From NCBI RefSeq assembly GCF_003781945.1, contig NZ_RJJW01000008.1, positions 1 to 64,000 of the forward strand: 64,000 nt of DNA. The letters run 5' to 3'. Position 1 is the stretch's first letter; each line of letters starts with the position of its first letter. Origin of the DNA: Halorubrum sp. CSM-61. Its GTDB lineage: Archaea > Halobacteriota > Halobacteria > Halobacteriales > Haloferacaceae. Of the stretch, positions 50,362 through 59,173 are shown piece by piece. The notes below the pieces were generated by a model, which saw nothing but the letters and a program-made list of their open reading frames with translations, was not told where the DNA came from and made no database searches. The position numbers and the translations under genes are program-made.

Positions 50362-50461
50362 CCGGCCGGGCGACGGTCGGCCTCCGGTCGTCCCGGAAAC
50401 GCCCGACGACGCACTCCGTGTTGTGGCAAGTTTTAACCCCGCCGTATCCGCCTGATCGATC

Positions 50462-52687
50462 ATGACTCCGCTGCAGGCGGCCACCCGGGAGACGTTCTGG
50501 ACGATCGGCCCGGTCGGGAAGGCCGCGTTCTACTGGCTCGCCGCGGTCGCGATCCTCGTGTTCCTGTACGGGGTGTACGCCCGGTTCGCGACGTACGCGC
50601 GCGGGAGCGAGGACCCGCGCGACCGCCTGTCGAACCTCCCCGCCCGGACGGTCGCGGCGACGAAGACGGTGCTCTCGAACGAGAACCAGTTCGATCGGGA
50701 CCTGTACGCGGGCGTGATGCACACGTTCGTCATGTGGGGTTTTCTTACTTTGCTCGTCGCGACGACCATCCTCGGGTTCGACATCGACGTGTACCGCCCG
50801 ATCGCGGGCGAGTCGTTCTGGGTCGGTGACTTCTATTTAGCCTACCAGTTCACGGTCGACGCGTTCGGCCTGCTGTTCGTCGTCGGCGTCGGCATGGCCG
50901 CCTACCGCCGCTACCGTGACCGCGACGGGCGGCTGTGGGGAAAACACACCTCGCTGGAGGACGACGCGTTCGTCTGGACCCTCTTCCTCCTCGGCTTCGG
51001 CGGCTTCGTCGTGCAGGCGCTCGGGATCGTCGGCCAGCCCGCGCGGGCGACCGAGACGGTGAGCTTCGTCGGGATGGCGATGGCGGCCGGGTTCCGATGG
51101 GCCGGGCTGACGACCGCGGGCGCGGAGGCGGTCTACGGCGTCGTCTGGTGGAGCCACTCGCTCCTGGCGTTCGCGTTCATCGCGTGGATCCCGTACGCGA
51201 AGCCGTTCCACATGATCTCCTCGTTCGCGAATGTCGTCGCCCGCGACGAGGACGCGGGCGCGCGGCTCCCCAACGTCCCGGCCGACCTCGATCACACCAA
51301 CGCCGAGTCGCTCGAGGACTTCACCTGGAAGGAGCTCATGGACGGCGACGCCTGCACGAAGTGCGGTCGGTGTACCGACGCCTGCCCGGCCGAAACGGTC
51401 GGTCGGCCCCTCGACCCGCGGGACGTAATCCTCGACCTGAAGGCGTACCGCGAGTCCGTGAGCGACGATCCGGTGGCGGGTGCGGGCGGCGGGAGGTCGG
51501 TCGCGACCGATGGTGGCCGCGCAACCGACGACGCGGCCACCGACGGCGGCGTGGCCGGCTCCGCCGCCGTCAACGACGGCGGGACAGTCCCCATCGTCGC
51601 CGACGAGGGCGGCGTGATCGACCGCGAGTCGATGGAGTCCTGTATGTCGTGTATGGCCTGCATGGACGCCTGTCCCGTCGACATCGAGCACCTCACGTCG
51701 TTTACCAAGATGCGGCGGCAGCTCGTCGACGAGGGGGCGGTCGACTCGAACCTCCAAGACGTGTTCCAGGACGTGATGCAGAAGGGGAACACCTTCGGCG
51801 AGTCGCAGTCGACTCGGGGCGACTGGGCGGACGAACTGGACGGCGTCGAGGTCCCGGACGCCCGCGAGCGCGAGGTGGAGTACCTCTGGTACGTCGGCGA
51901 CTACCCGAGCTTCGACGATCGGAACAAGAAGGTCGCCCGCGCGCTCGCTCGCCTGTTCGACGAGGCCGACGTGTCGTTCGGTATCCTCTTCGACGACGAG
52001 AAGACCGACGGCAACGACGTCCGCCGGATCGGCGAGGAGTTCCTCTACCTCGAACTGGCCGGCCACCACGTCGAGACGTTCGCGGACTGCGAGTTCGACT
52101 CGATCGTCTGTACCGATCCCCACTCGTACAACACCATCAAAAACGAGTACCCCGAGGTCGACTTCGCGGAGTTCGCCGACGACCCGATGATGCCGTTCGA
52201 CCGCGAGGAGCCGTGGAACCCGGAGGGAGAGGTCGACGTGTTCCACTGGACGCAGGTGGTGGAGGAACTCGTCGACGAGGGCCGGCTGGACCTGTCGGGC
52301 GACGAACTCGACTACACCGTCACCTACCACGACCCCTGTCACCTCGGGCGGTACAACGACGAGTACGAGGCCCCCCGCGAGCTAATCGAAGCGACCGGCG
52401 CCGACCTCTACGAGATGCCGCGCTCGCGCGACGAGTCGTTCTGCTGTGGCGGCGGCGGCGGCGGGCTCTGGACCGAACACGACGAGGCGGTCAAGCCGAG
52501 CGAGGAGCGGCTCCGCGAGGCGGTCGAGGACACCGACGCGGGCGCCGATATCGAGAAGTTCGTCGTCGCCTGTCCGATGTGCACGACGATGTTCGAGGAC
52601 GGTCGGAAGACGGGGAACTTCGAAGACGAGGTCGAGATCGTCGACGTCGCGGAACTTCTGATCGAGGCGGTGGAGGCGGGGTCGTAG
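50462..52687 (+). CDS. Membrane cytochrome b / Fe-S / CCG-domain oxidoreductase (HdrDE/EMO-like)
   Basis: A 741-residue fusion. Residues 1-270 hold about five transmembrane helices with His residues suited to b-heme (VMHTFVMWGF, WSHSLLAFAF), like NarI/HdrE. Next come two 4Fe-4S motifs, CTKCGRCTDACP at residue 298 and CMSCMACMDACP at residue 394, separated by an 80-residue insert with a Gly/Asp/Ala-rich core. Two CCG-type modules follow, with HDPCHLG and SFCCGGGGGGLW near residues 625-665. This layout fits electron-transfer-flavoprotein:menaquinone oxidoreductases and LldE-like proteins; the electron donor is not encoded here. AGTTTTAACC lies about 28 bases before the ATG. Confidence 0.85.
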   Translation: MTPLQAATRETFWTIGPVGKAAFYWLAAVAILVFLYGVYARFATYARGSEDPRDRLSNLPARTVAATKTVLSNENQFDRDLYAGVMHTFVMWGFLTLLVATTILGFDIDVYRPIAGESFWVGDFYLAYQFTVDAFGLLFVVGVGMAAYRRYRDRDGRLWGKHTSLEDDAFVWTLFLLGFGGFVVQALGIVGQPARATETVSFVGMAMAAGFRWAGLTTAGAEAVYGVVWWSHSLLAFAFIAWIPYAKPFHMISSFANVVARDEDAGARLPNVPADLDHTNAESLEDFTWKELMDGDACTKCGRCTDACPAETVGRPLDPRDVILDLKAYRESVSDDPVAGAGGGRSVATDGGRATDDAATDGGVAGSAAVNDGGTVPIVADEGGVIDRESMESCMSCMACMDACPVDIEHLTSFTKMRRQLVDEGAVDSNLQDVFQDVMQKGNTFGESQSTRGDWADELDGVEVPDAREREVEYLWYVGDYPSFDDRNKKVARALARLFDEADVSFGILFDDEKTDGNDVRRIGEEFLYLELAGHHVETFADCEFDSIVCTDPHSYNTIKNEYPEVDFAEFADDPMMPFDREEPWNPEGEVDVFHWTQVVEELVDEGRLDLSGDELDYTVTYHDPCHLGRYNDEYEAPRELIEATGADLYEMPRSRDESFCCGGGGGGLWTEHDEAVKPSEERLREAVEDTDAGADIEKFVVACPMCTTMFEDGRKTGNFEDEVEIVDVAELLIEAVEAGS

Positions 52688-52714
52688 TCGGGTCGAACCG
52701 AAGCAGCGTCCGGC

Positions 52715-53041
52715 TCAGACGTTCGAGTCGGCGGGCGACGCCGAGCGGTCGTCGGGTTCGACCGCGTCGTCGATCCGACGCAGCAGCGCCCGCCCCGGCG
52801 CGCGGTCGCGGACGGGCGCGTCGCCGAGGTAATCGATCAGGGCGTCGCGGAGGAGGACGGCGTCCCGGGGCGCGAGCGGGCGGCCGCGCTCGATGCGGCG
52901 GATCGGTCGGTGCTGGGGCGGCGCGTCGTCGCCGGCGTCGAAGGCGGCCTCGCCCGCGTCGAGGAGGGCGGCGTGGGCGACCCACGCCTCCTCTCGCGAC
53001 GGCGAGAGCGGGATCGGGTCCCCGGTCGTCGGTGGGGTCAT
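52715..53041 (-). CDS. Small uncharacterised haloarchaeal protein
   Basis: A 108-residue, mostly helical, charged protein (EEAWVAHAALLDAGEAAFDA, LAPRDAVLLRDALIDYLGDA, RALLRRIDDAVEPDD). No Cys and no membrane segment. CCGTATTTTTAAGACCC, read leftward at about 53063-53079, is a good TATA box about 27 bases before the ATG at 53041, so this is a real expressed unit. Function unknown. It is divergent from the phosphate operon. Confidence 0.65.
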   Translation of the reverse strand: MTPPTTGDPIPLSPSREEAWVAHAALLDAGEAAFDAGDDAPPQHRPIRRIERGRPLAPRDAVLLRDALIDYLGDAPVRDRAPGRALLRRIDDAVEPDDRSASPADSNV

Positions 53042-53138
53042 CGTCCGGGTCTTCGCACGGAGGGTCTTAAAAATACGGTCGGATCGCCGATCCGTGACGG
53101 AACCGTGCGACGCGAACTGCGGTGCCCGTCGATCGGGT

Positions 53139-53155
53139 CTATATAGTATATATAG
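53139..53155. promoter_or_regulatory. Palindrome CTATATAGTATATATAG upstream of pstS
   Basis: A perfect inverted repeat, seven bases on each side of GTA, in the divergent region between the 108-aa gene (start 53041) and pstS (start 53231). A TATA-like element, ACTACTTATG (53197-53206), lies closer to pstS and fits a leaderless start. The palindrome, about 45 bases upstream of that box, is placed like an operator or activator site, possibly for phosphate control. Confidence 0.45.
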
Positions 53156-53230
53156 CGACGGGGAGCGATACTGCGTCGGTCGTACCGCTCATAGCATACT
53201 ACTTATGTCGAAGACGCTCTCGATCAGGTG

Positions 53231-54301
53231 ATGGCATCAAGCCACGACGCGGATACCGAGGGGATCACGCGGCGGAAATCGCTCGCGGCGCTCGCCGGGG
53301 CTGGCGCGCTGGCGCTCGCGGGTTGTACCGAGACCGAGGGCGAAGACGGTTCCGACGGCTCGGACGGTTCCGACGGCTCGGACGGTTCCGACGGCTCGGA
53401 CGGTTCCGACGGCTCGGACGGATCTGACGGCTCGGACTCGCTTTCCGGATCCATCAACATCGCCGGGTCGTCGACCGTCTTCCCGCTGATGAGCGCGGTG
53501 GCCGAGGACTTCGCGGCGGACAACCCGGAGGTATCGATCGATATCAGTTCGACCGGCTCCGGCGGCGGCTTCTCGAACTTCTTCTGCGTCGGCGAGACCG
53601 ACTTCAACAACGCGAGCCGACCGATCCAGCCCGAAGAGGAGGAGCTCTGCGCCGACAACGGCGTCGAGTACGTCGAGCTGGTCGCCGCGACGGACGCGCT
53701 GACGGTCGTGATCAACAACGACAACGACTTCGCGACGGAGATGACCGTCGACGAGCTCTCGCAGATCTGGCAGTCCGACGCCGCGGAGCTGTGGAGCGAC
53801 GTGCGCGACGAGTGGCCCGACGAGGAGATAGAGCGGTTCGGCGCCGCCGACACCTCGGGGACGTACGACTACTTCGTCGAGAACGTCATGGGAGAGGACG
53901 GCCACACCGACGACTACCAGGCGACCGAGCAGGACAACACCATCGCCTCCGGCGTCGAGGGCAGCGAGTACGCGATCGGCTACTTCGGGTTCGCGTACTG
54001 GTTCCAGAACCAGGACCAGATCACGCCGGTCGCGATCGACAACGGCAACGGCCCGGTTGAGCCGAGCCTCGAAACCGCGTCTTCCGGCGAGTACGCTCCC
54101 CTCTCGCGGCCGCTGTTCACGTACCCCTCGATCGAGTCGCTCGGCGAGGAACACGTCGCGGAGTTCGCCCGCTACTTCGTCAGCCAGACCACCAACGAGG
54201 ACCTCGTCGCCGGCGACGTCGGATACGTCCCCGCGACCGAAGAGACGCAGGAAGAGCAGATGGGTATCCTCGAAGACGCGATCGAGCAGGCGCAGGGCTG
54301 A
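53231..54301 (+). CDS. pstS: Phosphate ABC transporter substrate-binding lipoprotein PstS
   Basis: A 356-residue protein. RRKSLAALAGAGALALAGC is a twin-arginine signal ending in a lipobox, giving a lipid-anchored extracellular protein. Ten GSD triplets form a linker (residues about 40-69). The binding domain has INIAGSSTVFPLMSAVAEDF and STGSGGGFSNFF, the phosphate-contacting loops of PstS, and GAADTSGTYDYF. ATG at 53231 is chosen over GTG at 53228. First gene of pstSCAB-phoU and expected to be induced by phosphate limitation. Confidence 0.93.
   Translation: MASSHDADTEGITRRKSLAALAGAGALALAGCTETEGEDGSDGSDGSDGSDGSDGSDGSDGSDGSDGSDSLSGSINIAGSSTVFPLMSAVAEDFAADNPEVSIDISSTGSGGGFSNFFCVGETDFNNASRPIQPEEEELCADNGVEYVELVAATDALTVVINNDNDFATEMTVDELSQIWQSDAAELWSDVRDEWPDEEIERFGAADTSGTYDYFVENVMGEDGHTDDYQATEQDNTIASGVEGSEYAIGYFGFAYWFQNQDQITPVAIDNGNGPVEPSLETASSGEYAPLSRPLFTYPSIESLGEEHVAEFARYFVSQTTNEDLVAGDVGYVPATEETQEEQMGILEDAIEQAQG
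53348..53437 (+). repeat. Five tandem 18-bp units encoding (GSD)10 in pstS
   Basis: GGTTCCGACGGCTCGGAC is repeated four times, and a fifth unit has GGATCTGAC in its first half. Each unit keeps the frame. The array forms the flexible linker between lipid anchor and phosphate-binding domain, and its low sequence divergence suggests recent expansion. Confidence 0.9.
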
Positions 54302-54358
54302 GACCCGCGCGATGAACCGGTGTATTGATTTACGACAGCGTTCGATCTCCGACCGTCC

Positions 54359-55333
54359 GTGACAGATAGCACCGAGAGTCCGGATCTACAGCGCCGGAGC
54401 GGGCTCACACGACTGAAGGAGGGAACCTACGGGGGGTTCTTCGCCGCCTGCGCGGCGATCACCCTGCTCACGACGGTCGCCATCATCGTGACCCTGCTGT
54501 CGGACGCAGTGGCGTTTTTCTCTCAAGTACCGATCACCGAATTCCTGACGAGCACCAGCTGGAGTCCGAACCCGCGCGGAGGCGGCCAGACGTTCGGGAT
54601 CGTCGCGCTGGTCATCGGAACGCTCACCGTGACGATCACGGCGGCGTTCGTCGCGATTCCGGTCGGAACGCTGACCGCGATCTACCTCAGCGAGTACGCG
54701 ACGCCGAACGCGCGCTCGATACTGAAACCGCTCTTGGAGATCCTCGCCGGGATCCCGACGGTCGTGTACGGGTACTTCGCGCTCGTGTACATCACGCCGG
54801 CGCTGAAGGCGACGCTGTTCCCGGAGATGAGCACGTTCAACGCGCTGTCGGCGTCGCTCATGGTCGGGATCATGACGATCCCGATGGTCTCGTCGATCTC
54901 GGAAGACGCCATGAGCGCGGTGCCGGACGACCTGCGGCAGGCCGGATACGGGCTCGGCGCGACGAAATTCGAGGTGTCGACGGGGATCGTCGTCCCCGCC
55001 TCGATCTCCGGGATCGCCTCCTCGTACATCCTCGCCGTTTCGCGCGCGATCGGTGAGACGATGATCGTCGTCGTCGCGATGGGCGCACAGGCGCGGATGC
55101 CGACCGTCGGTGAGACGGTTCTCGGGATTCCGTTCATCAACCCCGCCGACGTCCTGCTCGACTCCGGAATGACGATCACGGTCGCGATGGTCCAGATCGC
55201 CGGCGGCGACCTGACGGGAGGGACGCTCCCGTACGACGCGATGTTCGCGCTCGGACTCACGCTGTTCGTGGTGACTCTCGTAATGAACGTACTCAGTGAC
55301 ATCATCGCGGAACGCTACCGGGAGGAGTACTGA
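54359..55333 (+). CDS. pstC: Phosphate ABC transporter permease PstC
   Basis: A 324-residue permease with six transmembrane helices. The family signature is FVAIPVGTLTAIYLSEYATP (residues about 100-119), then EILAGIPTVVYGYFAL. The EAA loop SVSEDAMSAVP-type region reads DAMSAVPDDLRQAGYGLGAT. GTG start at 54359, 57 bases after pstS; TGATTTACG about 30 bases upstream could give a second start of transcription. It overlaps pstA by one base (TGATG). Confidence 0.93.
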   Translation: MTDSTESPDLQRRSGLTRLKEGTYGGFFAACAAITLLTTVAIIVTLLSDAVAFFSQVPITEFLTSTSWSPNPRGGGQTFGIVALVIGTLTVTITAAFVAIPVGTLTAIYLSEYATPNARSILKPLLEILAGIPTVVYGYFALVYITPALKATLFPEMSTFNALSASLMVGIMTIPMVSSISEDAMSAVPDDLRQAGYGLGATKFEVSTGIVVPASISGIASSYILAVSRAIGETMIVVVAMGAQARMPTVGETVLGIPFINPADVLLDSGMTITVAMVQIAGGDLTGGTLPYDAMFALGLTLFVVTLVMNVLSDIIAERYREEY

Positions 55334-57111
55334 TGGCGACCGACACCGACACCGCTCGGATCGAGGGATTCGGGGAAGTGAGCCGCGTCCGCGGGATCAT
55401 CTTCGAGTACCTCTCGCTCGGGGCCTCAGTGCTCGGCATCTTCGCGCTCGCGGTGCTGCTCGTCTACGTCACGATCGACGCCTTCGACCTGGCGGGAACG
55501 AGCCCCCTGTGGTTACTGACGTACTTCGTCACGCTCGTGGTTCCGTTCCTCGCCTTCTGTCTGTACAGCGCCCGCGACCGCGAAGTGACCCGTCGCGCGG
55601 TCACAGTGGCCGGCGGCGGCCTCGTCGCGGTCGCCGCGGTCTTCACCGCGATCGAGACGTTCGTCGGTCAGATCCCGCGACTCAACTGGCAGCTCGCGTA
55701 TCTCTTCGTCGTCGTCGCTCCGCTCACCGGATATCTCGTATATATGGGAGCGCGCGGTCGGCCCGGAGCGGTCGGGTTCGGACTCGTCGGACGGCTGATC
55801 GGCGGCGCTGCGATCGGACTCGCGTTCTCCGTCCTCTTTTTAGTGTTCGACGAACGGCTGTGGTTCCTCGCGTACACGCTCGGAATCGTCCCGGGGCTCT
55901 TCGCGTACGCGTACGGTCAGCTTCGGAACTCGTCGACCGCCGTGACTGCCGCCCTTCCGGTGAGTCTCGTCGGAGTGGTACTCGCCGTGTTCGTCCGGGA
56001 CGTACTCCGGACGTACCCGACGACGACGTTCATCTACCTCTGGACGTTAGCGATCCCGATCGCGGCGGCCGGTGCCCTAGTGGTGAACGCTCGGGGGAGC
56101 CGGACGGCGGCGCTGGCCGCGGGAGGCGTCCCGCTCGCGCTCGCGGCTGTCGTCGGACTGTTCGGACGGGCCATAGGGCTCGGGGTCGGCGGGCCGAACG
56201 CGCTGCTGGTCATCGCCCTAGCGGGCGTGCCGGTCGCCGTCTACCTCCATCGCGTGTTCGACGTCGGCGAGGGGGTGACGGGACTGGGACTTCCCGTCCT
56301 GCTCGTCGGCGGGGCACTTGCCGGAGCACTGGTCGTCGAGACGTTCGGGATTCCGACGCCGAACTCGTGGGTGAGCGGAACGTTCCTCACGGAGGCGCCC
56401 TCCCGGAACGCCCGGGACGCCGGATTGTACCCGGCAATCGTCGGCTCGGTGATCATCATCGCGATGGTCGCCGTGCTGTCGTTCGTCCTCGGGGTCGCGA
56501 CGTCGGTGTTCTTAGAGGAGTACACCGCAGACAGCGGCGTCGTCGGCGCGCTGACGCGGCTGCTCCAGATCAACATCGCGAACCTCGCGGCGGTTCCGTC
56601 CGTCGTTTACGGCCTGCTCGGACTGGGGCTGTTCGCGAACCTCCTCGGGTTCGGCTTCGGGACCGCTGTGACGGTGTCGCTGACGCTGTCGCTGCTTATT
56701 CTCCCGATCACGATCATCTCCGCACAGGAGGCCATCCGATCGGTTCCGGACGACCTGCGCCGGGGGTCGGACGCGATGGGTGCGACGCGCTGGCAGACGA
56801 CGAAGAACGTCGTCCTCCCGGAGGCGTTCCCCGGCATCCTGACCGGAACGATCCTCGCGCTCGGGCGGGCGATCGGCGAGACCGCGCCGCTCATCATGGT
56901 CGGCGCGGCGACGACGGTGTTCAGCGCGCCGAGCAGCCTGTTCAGCAAGTTCAGCGCGATGCCGATGCAGATCTACGCGTGGGCGAACTTCCCGCAGGCG
57001 GAGTTCCGGTACGGGGTCGTCGCCGCGGGCGTGATCACGCTACTGACCATTCTCGTGGGCATGAACGGGACGGCGATACTGCTGCGGAACCGCGCGGAAC
57101 GGGGGAGCTAA
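55333..57111 (+). CDS. pstA: Phosphate permease PstA with large N-terminal membrane extension
   Basis: A 592-residue protein, about twice the usual length. The C-terminal 300 residues are a normal PstA ([40 protein letters not shown], and the EAA loop [20 protein letters not shown]). The N-terminal half adds about seven further hydrophobic segments ([39 protein letters not shown] and others) without ABC-permease motifs. Extended PstA proteins occur in haloarchaea; the role of the extra domain is unknown. pstB starts two bases after the stop. Confidence 0.9.
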   Translation: MATDTDTARIEGFGEVSRVRGIIFEYLSLGASVLGIFALAVLLVYVTIDAFDLAGTSPLWLLTYFVTLVVPFLAFCLYSARDREVTRRAVTVAGGGLVAVAAVFTAIETFVGQIPRLNWQLAYLFVVVAPLTGYLVYMGARGRPGAVGFGLVGRLIGGAAIGLAFSVLFLVFDERLWFLAYTLGIVPGLFAYAYGQLRNSSTAVTAALPVSLVGVVLAVFVRDVLRTYPTTTFIYLWTLAIPIAAAGALVVNARGSRTAALAAGGVPLALAAVVGLFGRAIGLGVGGPNALLVIALAGVPVAVYLHRVFDVGEGVTGLGLPVLLVGGALAGALVVETFGIPTPNSWVSGTFLTEAPSRNARDAGLYPAIVGSVIIIAMVAVLSFVLGVATSVFLEEYTADSGVVGALTRLLQINIANLAAVPSVVYGLLGLGLFANLLGFGFGTAVTVSLTLSLLILPITIISAQEAIRSVPDDLRRGSDAMGATRWQTTKNVVLPEAFPGILTGTILALGRAIGETAPLIMVGAATTVFSAPSSLFSKFSAMPMQIYAWANFPQAEFRYGVVAAGVITLLTILVGMNGTAILLRNRAERGS

Positions 57112-57112
57112 C

Positions 57113-57967
57113 ATGAGTAACACAGAATCCGAGACACAGACCGAAACCGAAGCGAGCGACTCGCTCATCACGACGGACGTAGAGACCGGATCGAACGGCC
57201 GATCGGCGCCTTCGAATCGGACGGCGGTCGCCGCGCGCGACCTGAACGTATTCTACGGCGACGAACAGGCGATCGACGACGTAACGATGGAGATCCCCGA
57301 AAACCGGGTGACCGCGCTGATCGGTCCCTCGGGCTGCGGGAAGTCGACGTTCCTCCGGACGATTAACCGGATGAACGACATGATCGAGGTGTGTCGCGTC
57401 GAGGGCGACGTGGAGTTCGGCGGGAAGAACGTCTACGACGACGACGTGGACCCGGTCGCCCTGCGCCGGAAGATCGGGATGGTGTTCCAGAAGCCGAACC
57501 CGTTCCCGAAGTCGATCCGCGACAACGTCGCCTACGGCCTGAAGATCCAGGGGTTCGACGGCGACGTCGACGAGCGCGTCGAGGAGTCGCTGAAGGGCGC
57601 CGCGCTGTGGGACGAGGTGAAAGACCAGCTCGACTCGTCGGGGCTCGATCTGTCGGGCGGCCAGCAGCAGCGTCTCTGTATCGCTCGCGCCATCGCGCCC
57701 GACCCGGAGGTCATCCTGATGGACGAGCCGACCTCCGCGCTCGACCCCGTCGCGGCCTCGAAGATCGAGGACCTCATCGACGACCTCGCCGAGGAGTACA
57801 CGGTGATCATCGTCACCCACAACATGCAGCAGGCGGCCCGGATCTCCGACCGGACCGCGGTGTTCCTCACCGGCGGCCGGCTCGTCGAGTACGACGACAC
57901 GACGAAGATCTTCGAGGACCCGGAGGAACAGCGCGTCGAGGACTACATCACGGGGAAGTTCGGATAG
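57113..57967 (+). CDS. pstB: Phosphate ABC transporter ATPase PstB
   Basis: A 284-residue ATPase: acidic N-terminus ([20 protein letters not shown]), then [20 protein letters not shown], Walker [21 protein letters not shown]-loop [12 protein letters not shown], signature [15 protein letters not shown], Walker [21 protein letters not shown] and H-loop VTHNMQQA. The phrase FQKPNPFP is diagnostic of PstB. It ends directly before phoU with no gap. Confidence 0.95.
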   Translation: MSNTESETQTETEASDSLITTDVETGSNGRSAPSNRTAVAARDLNVFYGDEQAIDDVTMEIPENRVTALIGPSGCGKSTFLRTINRMNDMIEVCRVEGDVEFGGKNVYDDDVDPVALRRKIGMVFQKPNPFPKSIRDNVAYGLKIQGFDGDVDERVEESLKGAALWDEVKDQLDSSGLDLSGGQQQRLCIARAIAPDPEVILMDEPTSALDPVAASKIEDLIDDLAEEYTVIIVTHNMQQAARISDRTAVFLTGGRLVEYDDTTKIFEDPEEQRVEDYITGKFG

Positions 57968-58675
57968 ATGCCCCGCGAGAACTACCAGGAGAAGCTCGAC
58001 GGGCTCCGGGACGACGTGGTCGCGATGGGCGAGCTGGTCGGCGCGCGGTACGCGTCAGCGATCGAGGCGGCCGCGACCGGCGACGACGAGCTCGCCGAGG
58101 AGGTCGTCGAGGGCGACCACGAGGTGAACGAGACGTACCTCGGGTTGGAGGACGAGTGCACCGAGCTGCTCGCGCTCCAGCAGCCCGTCGCGGGCGACCT
58201 CCGGTTAGTGACCGCCTCGTTCAAGGTGATCACCGACCTCGAACGCGTCGCCGACCTGGCGACCAACCTCGCCGAGTACGGCGGTCCGGACGGGGGCGTC
58301 CACCCGGCCGTGGAGTTCCGCGAACTCGGCGAGGACGCCGGCGAGATGGTCGCCGACGCGGTCGCGGCCTACGAGGCGGGCGACGCCGAGGCCTGCCGCG
58401 AGATCGCGGCCCGCGACGACGACTTCGACGAGCGGTGCCGGCGCGCGAGCGAGGCGGTCGTCCGCGAGCTGCTGGAGGCCGACCGCGCCCGCAACGAGGC
58501 GGCGCTCGGCGAGACCGGCGCCGACGCCGACGCCGAGGCGCTTGAGGCCTCGCTCGACGAGGTCTCCCGCGCGCTGCTCGCGGTGCGCGACCTCGAACGC
58601 GTCGCCGACCACGCGGTCAACGTGGCGGCGCGCACCCTGTACATGGTCGAGAACGACGACGAGCTGATCTACTGA
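57968..58675 (+). CDS. phoU: Phosphate signalling protein PhoU
   Basis: A 235-residue all-helical protein with two PhoU domains. The first has EEVVEGDHEVNETYLGLEDE and LRLVTASFKVITDLERVADL (residues about 77-96); the second has AREIAARDDDF-like and VRDLERVADHAVNVAARTLY near the end. The E-R-x-A-D motif of each bundle binds metal. PhoU links transporter activity to gene regulation. ATG follows the pstB stop immediately, and its own stop overlaps the next gene by one base. Confidence 0.92.
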   Translation: MPRENYQEKLDGLRDDVVAMGELVGARYASAIEAAATGDDELAEEVVEGDHEVNETYLGLEDECTELLALQQPVAGDLRLVTASFKVITDLERVADLATNLAEYGGPDGGVHPAVEFRELGEDAGEMVADAVAAYEAGDAEACREIAARDDDFDERCRRASEAVVRELLEADRARNEAALGETGADADAEALEASLDEVSRALLAVRDLERVADHAVNVAARTLYMVENDDELIY

Positions 58676-59094
58676 TGGCGACAACTCTCACCTTCATGTG
58701 CGTCCGCAACGCCGGGCGGAGCCAGATGGCGACCGCCTTCGCGGAGCGCGAGCGCGACCGGCGCGGCCTCGGCGATCGCGTCGATATCGTGACGGGCGGC
58801 ACGATGCCCGCCGACAGCGTCCACGACGTGGTCGTGGAGGCGCTCGCGGAGGTCGGGCTCGACGTGAACGGACGGACGCCGCAGTCCATCTCCGACGAGA
58901 CGCTCGAAGGCTCCGACTTCGTCGCCACGATGGGCTGTTCGACGCTGGAGCTGGACGGCGTCGACACCGACGACTGGGACTTAGACGACCCCGGCGAGCG
59001 CCCGATCGAGGAGGTCCGCGAGATCCGCGACGAGATCGAGCGCCGCGTGATCGCCGTCTTCGACGAGCGGTTCGGCGAATACGACGGCGAGTAG
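58675..59094 (+). CDS. Low-molecular-weight protein phosphatase / ArsC-like protein
   Basis: A 139-residue protein with the P-loop MCVRNAGRSQMATAFAERER (C-x5-R: CVRNAGR) and the general-acid region DWDLDDPGERPIEEVREIRD (DP motif), the layout of LMW tyrosine phosphatases and of thioredoxin/mycothiol-type arsenate reductases. Its place at the end of pst-phoU, overlapping phoU by one base, suggests either a phosphatase in phosphate control or removal of arsenate that enters through Pst. I cannot separate these by sequence. Confidence 0.85.
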   Translation: MATTLTFMCVRNAGRSQMATAFAERERDRRGLGDRVDIVTGGTMPADSVHDVVVEALAEVGLDVNGRTPQSISDETLEGSDFVATMGCSTLELDGVDTDDWDLDDPGERPIEEVREIRDEIERRVIAVFDERFGEYDGE

Positions 59095-59120
59095 GGCCCT
59101 CGGGTCGACGACGGACTCCC

Positions 59121-59126
59121 TTTTTT
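59121..59126 (+). terminator. T6 terminator of the pst operon
   Basis: TTTTTT preceded by GGACTCCC and followed by CTCGCG, 27 bases after the last stop codon of the operon. Its position and composition fit an archaeal oligo-T terminator. Confidence 0.5.
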
Positions 59127-59173
59127 CTCGCGCCTCCGGAAGCCCTAATCGACTTCGGACCCAGTGACGAGAC

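Noticed and set aside
53228-53230. GTG three bases upstream as the pstS start
   Set aside because: It would add one residue only; the following ATG at 53231 fits the promoter equally well and is the more common start codon.
53348-53437. Tandem units considered as a CRISPR or replication-origin iteron array
   Set aside because: The units are contiguous, in frame, and encode the PstS linker.
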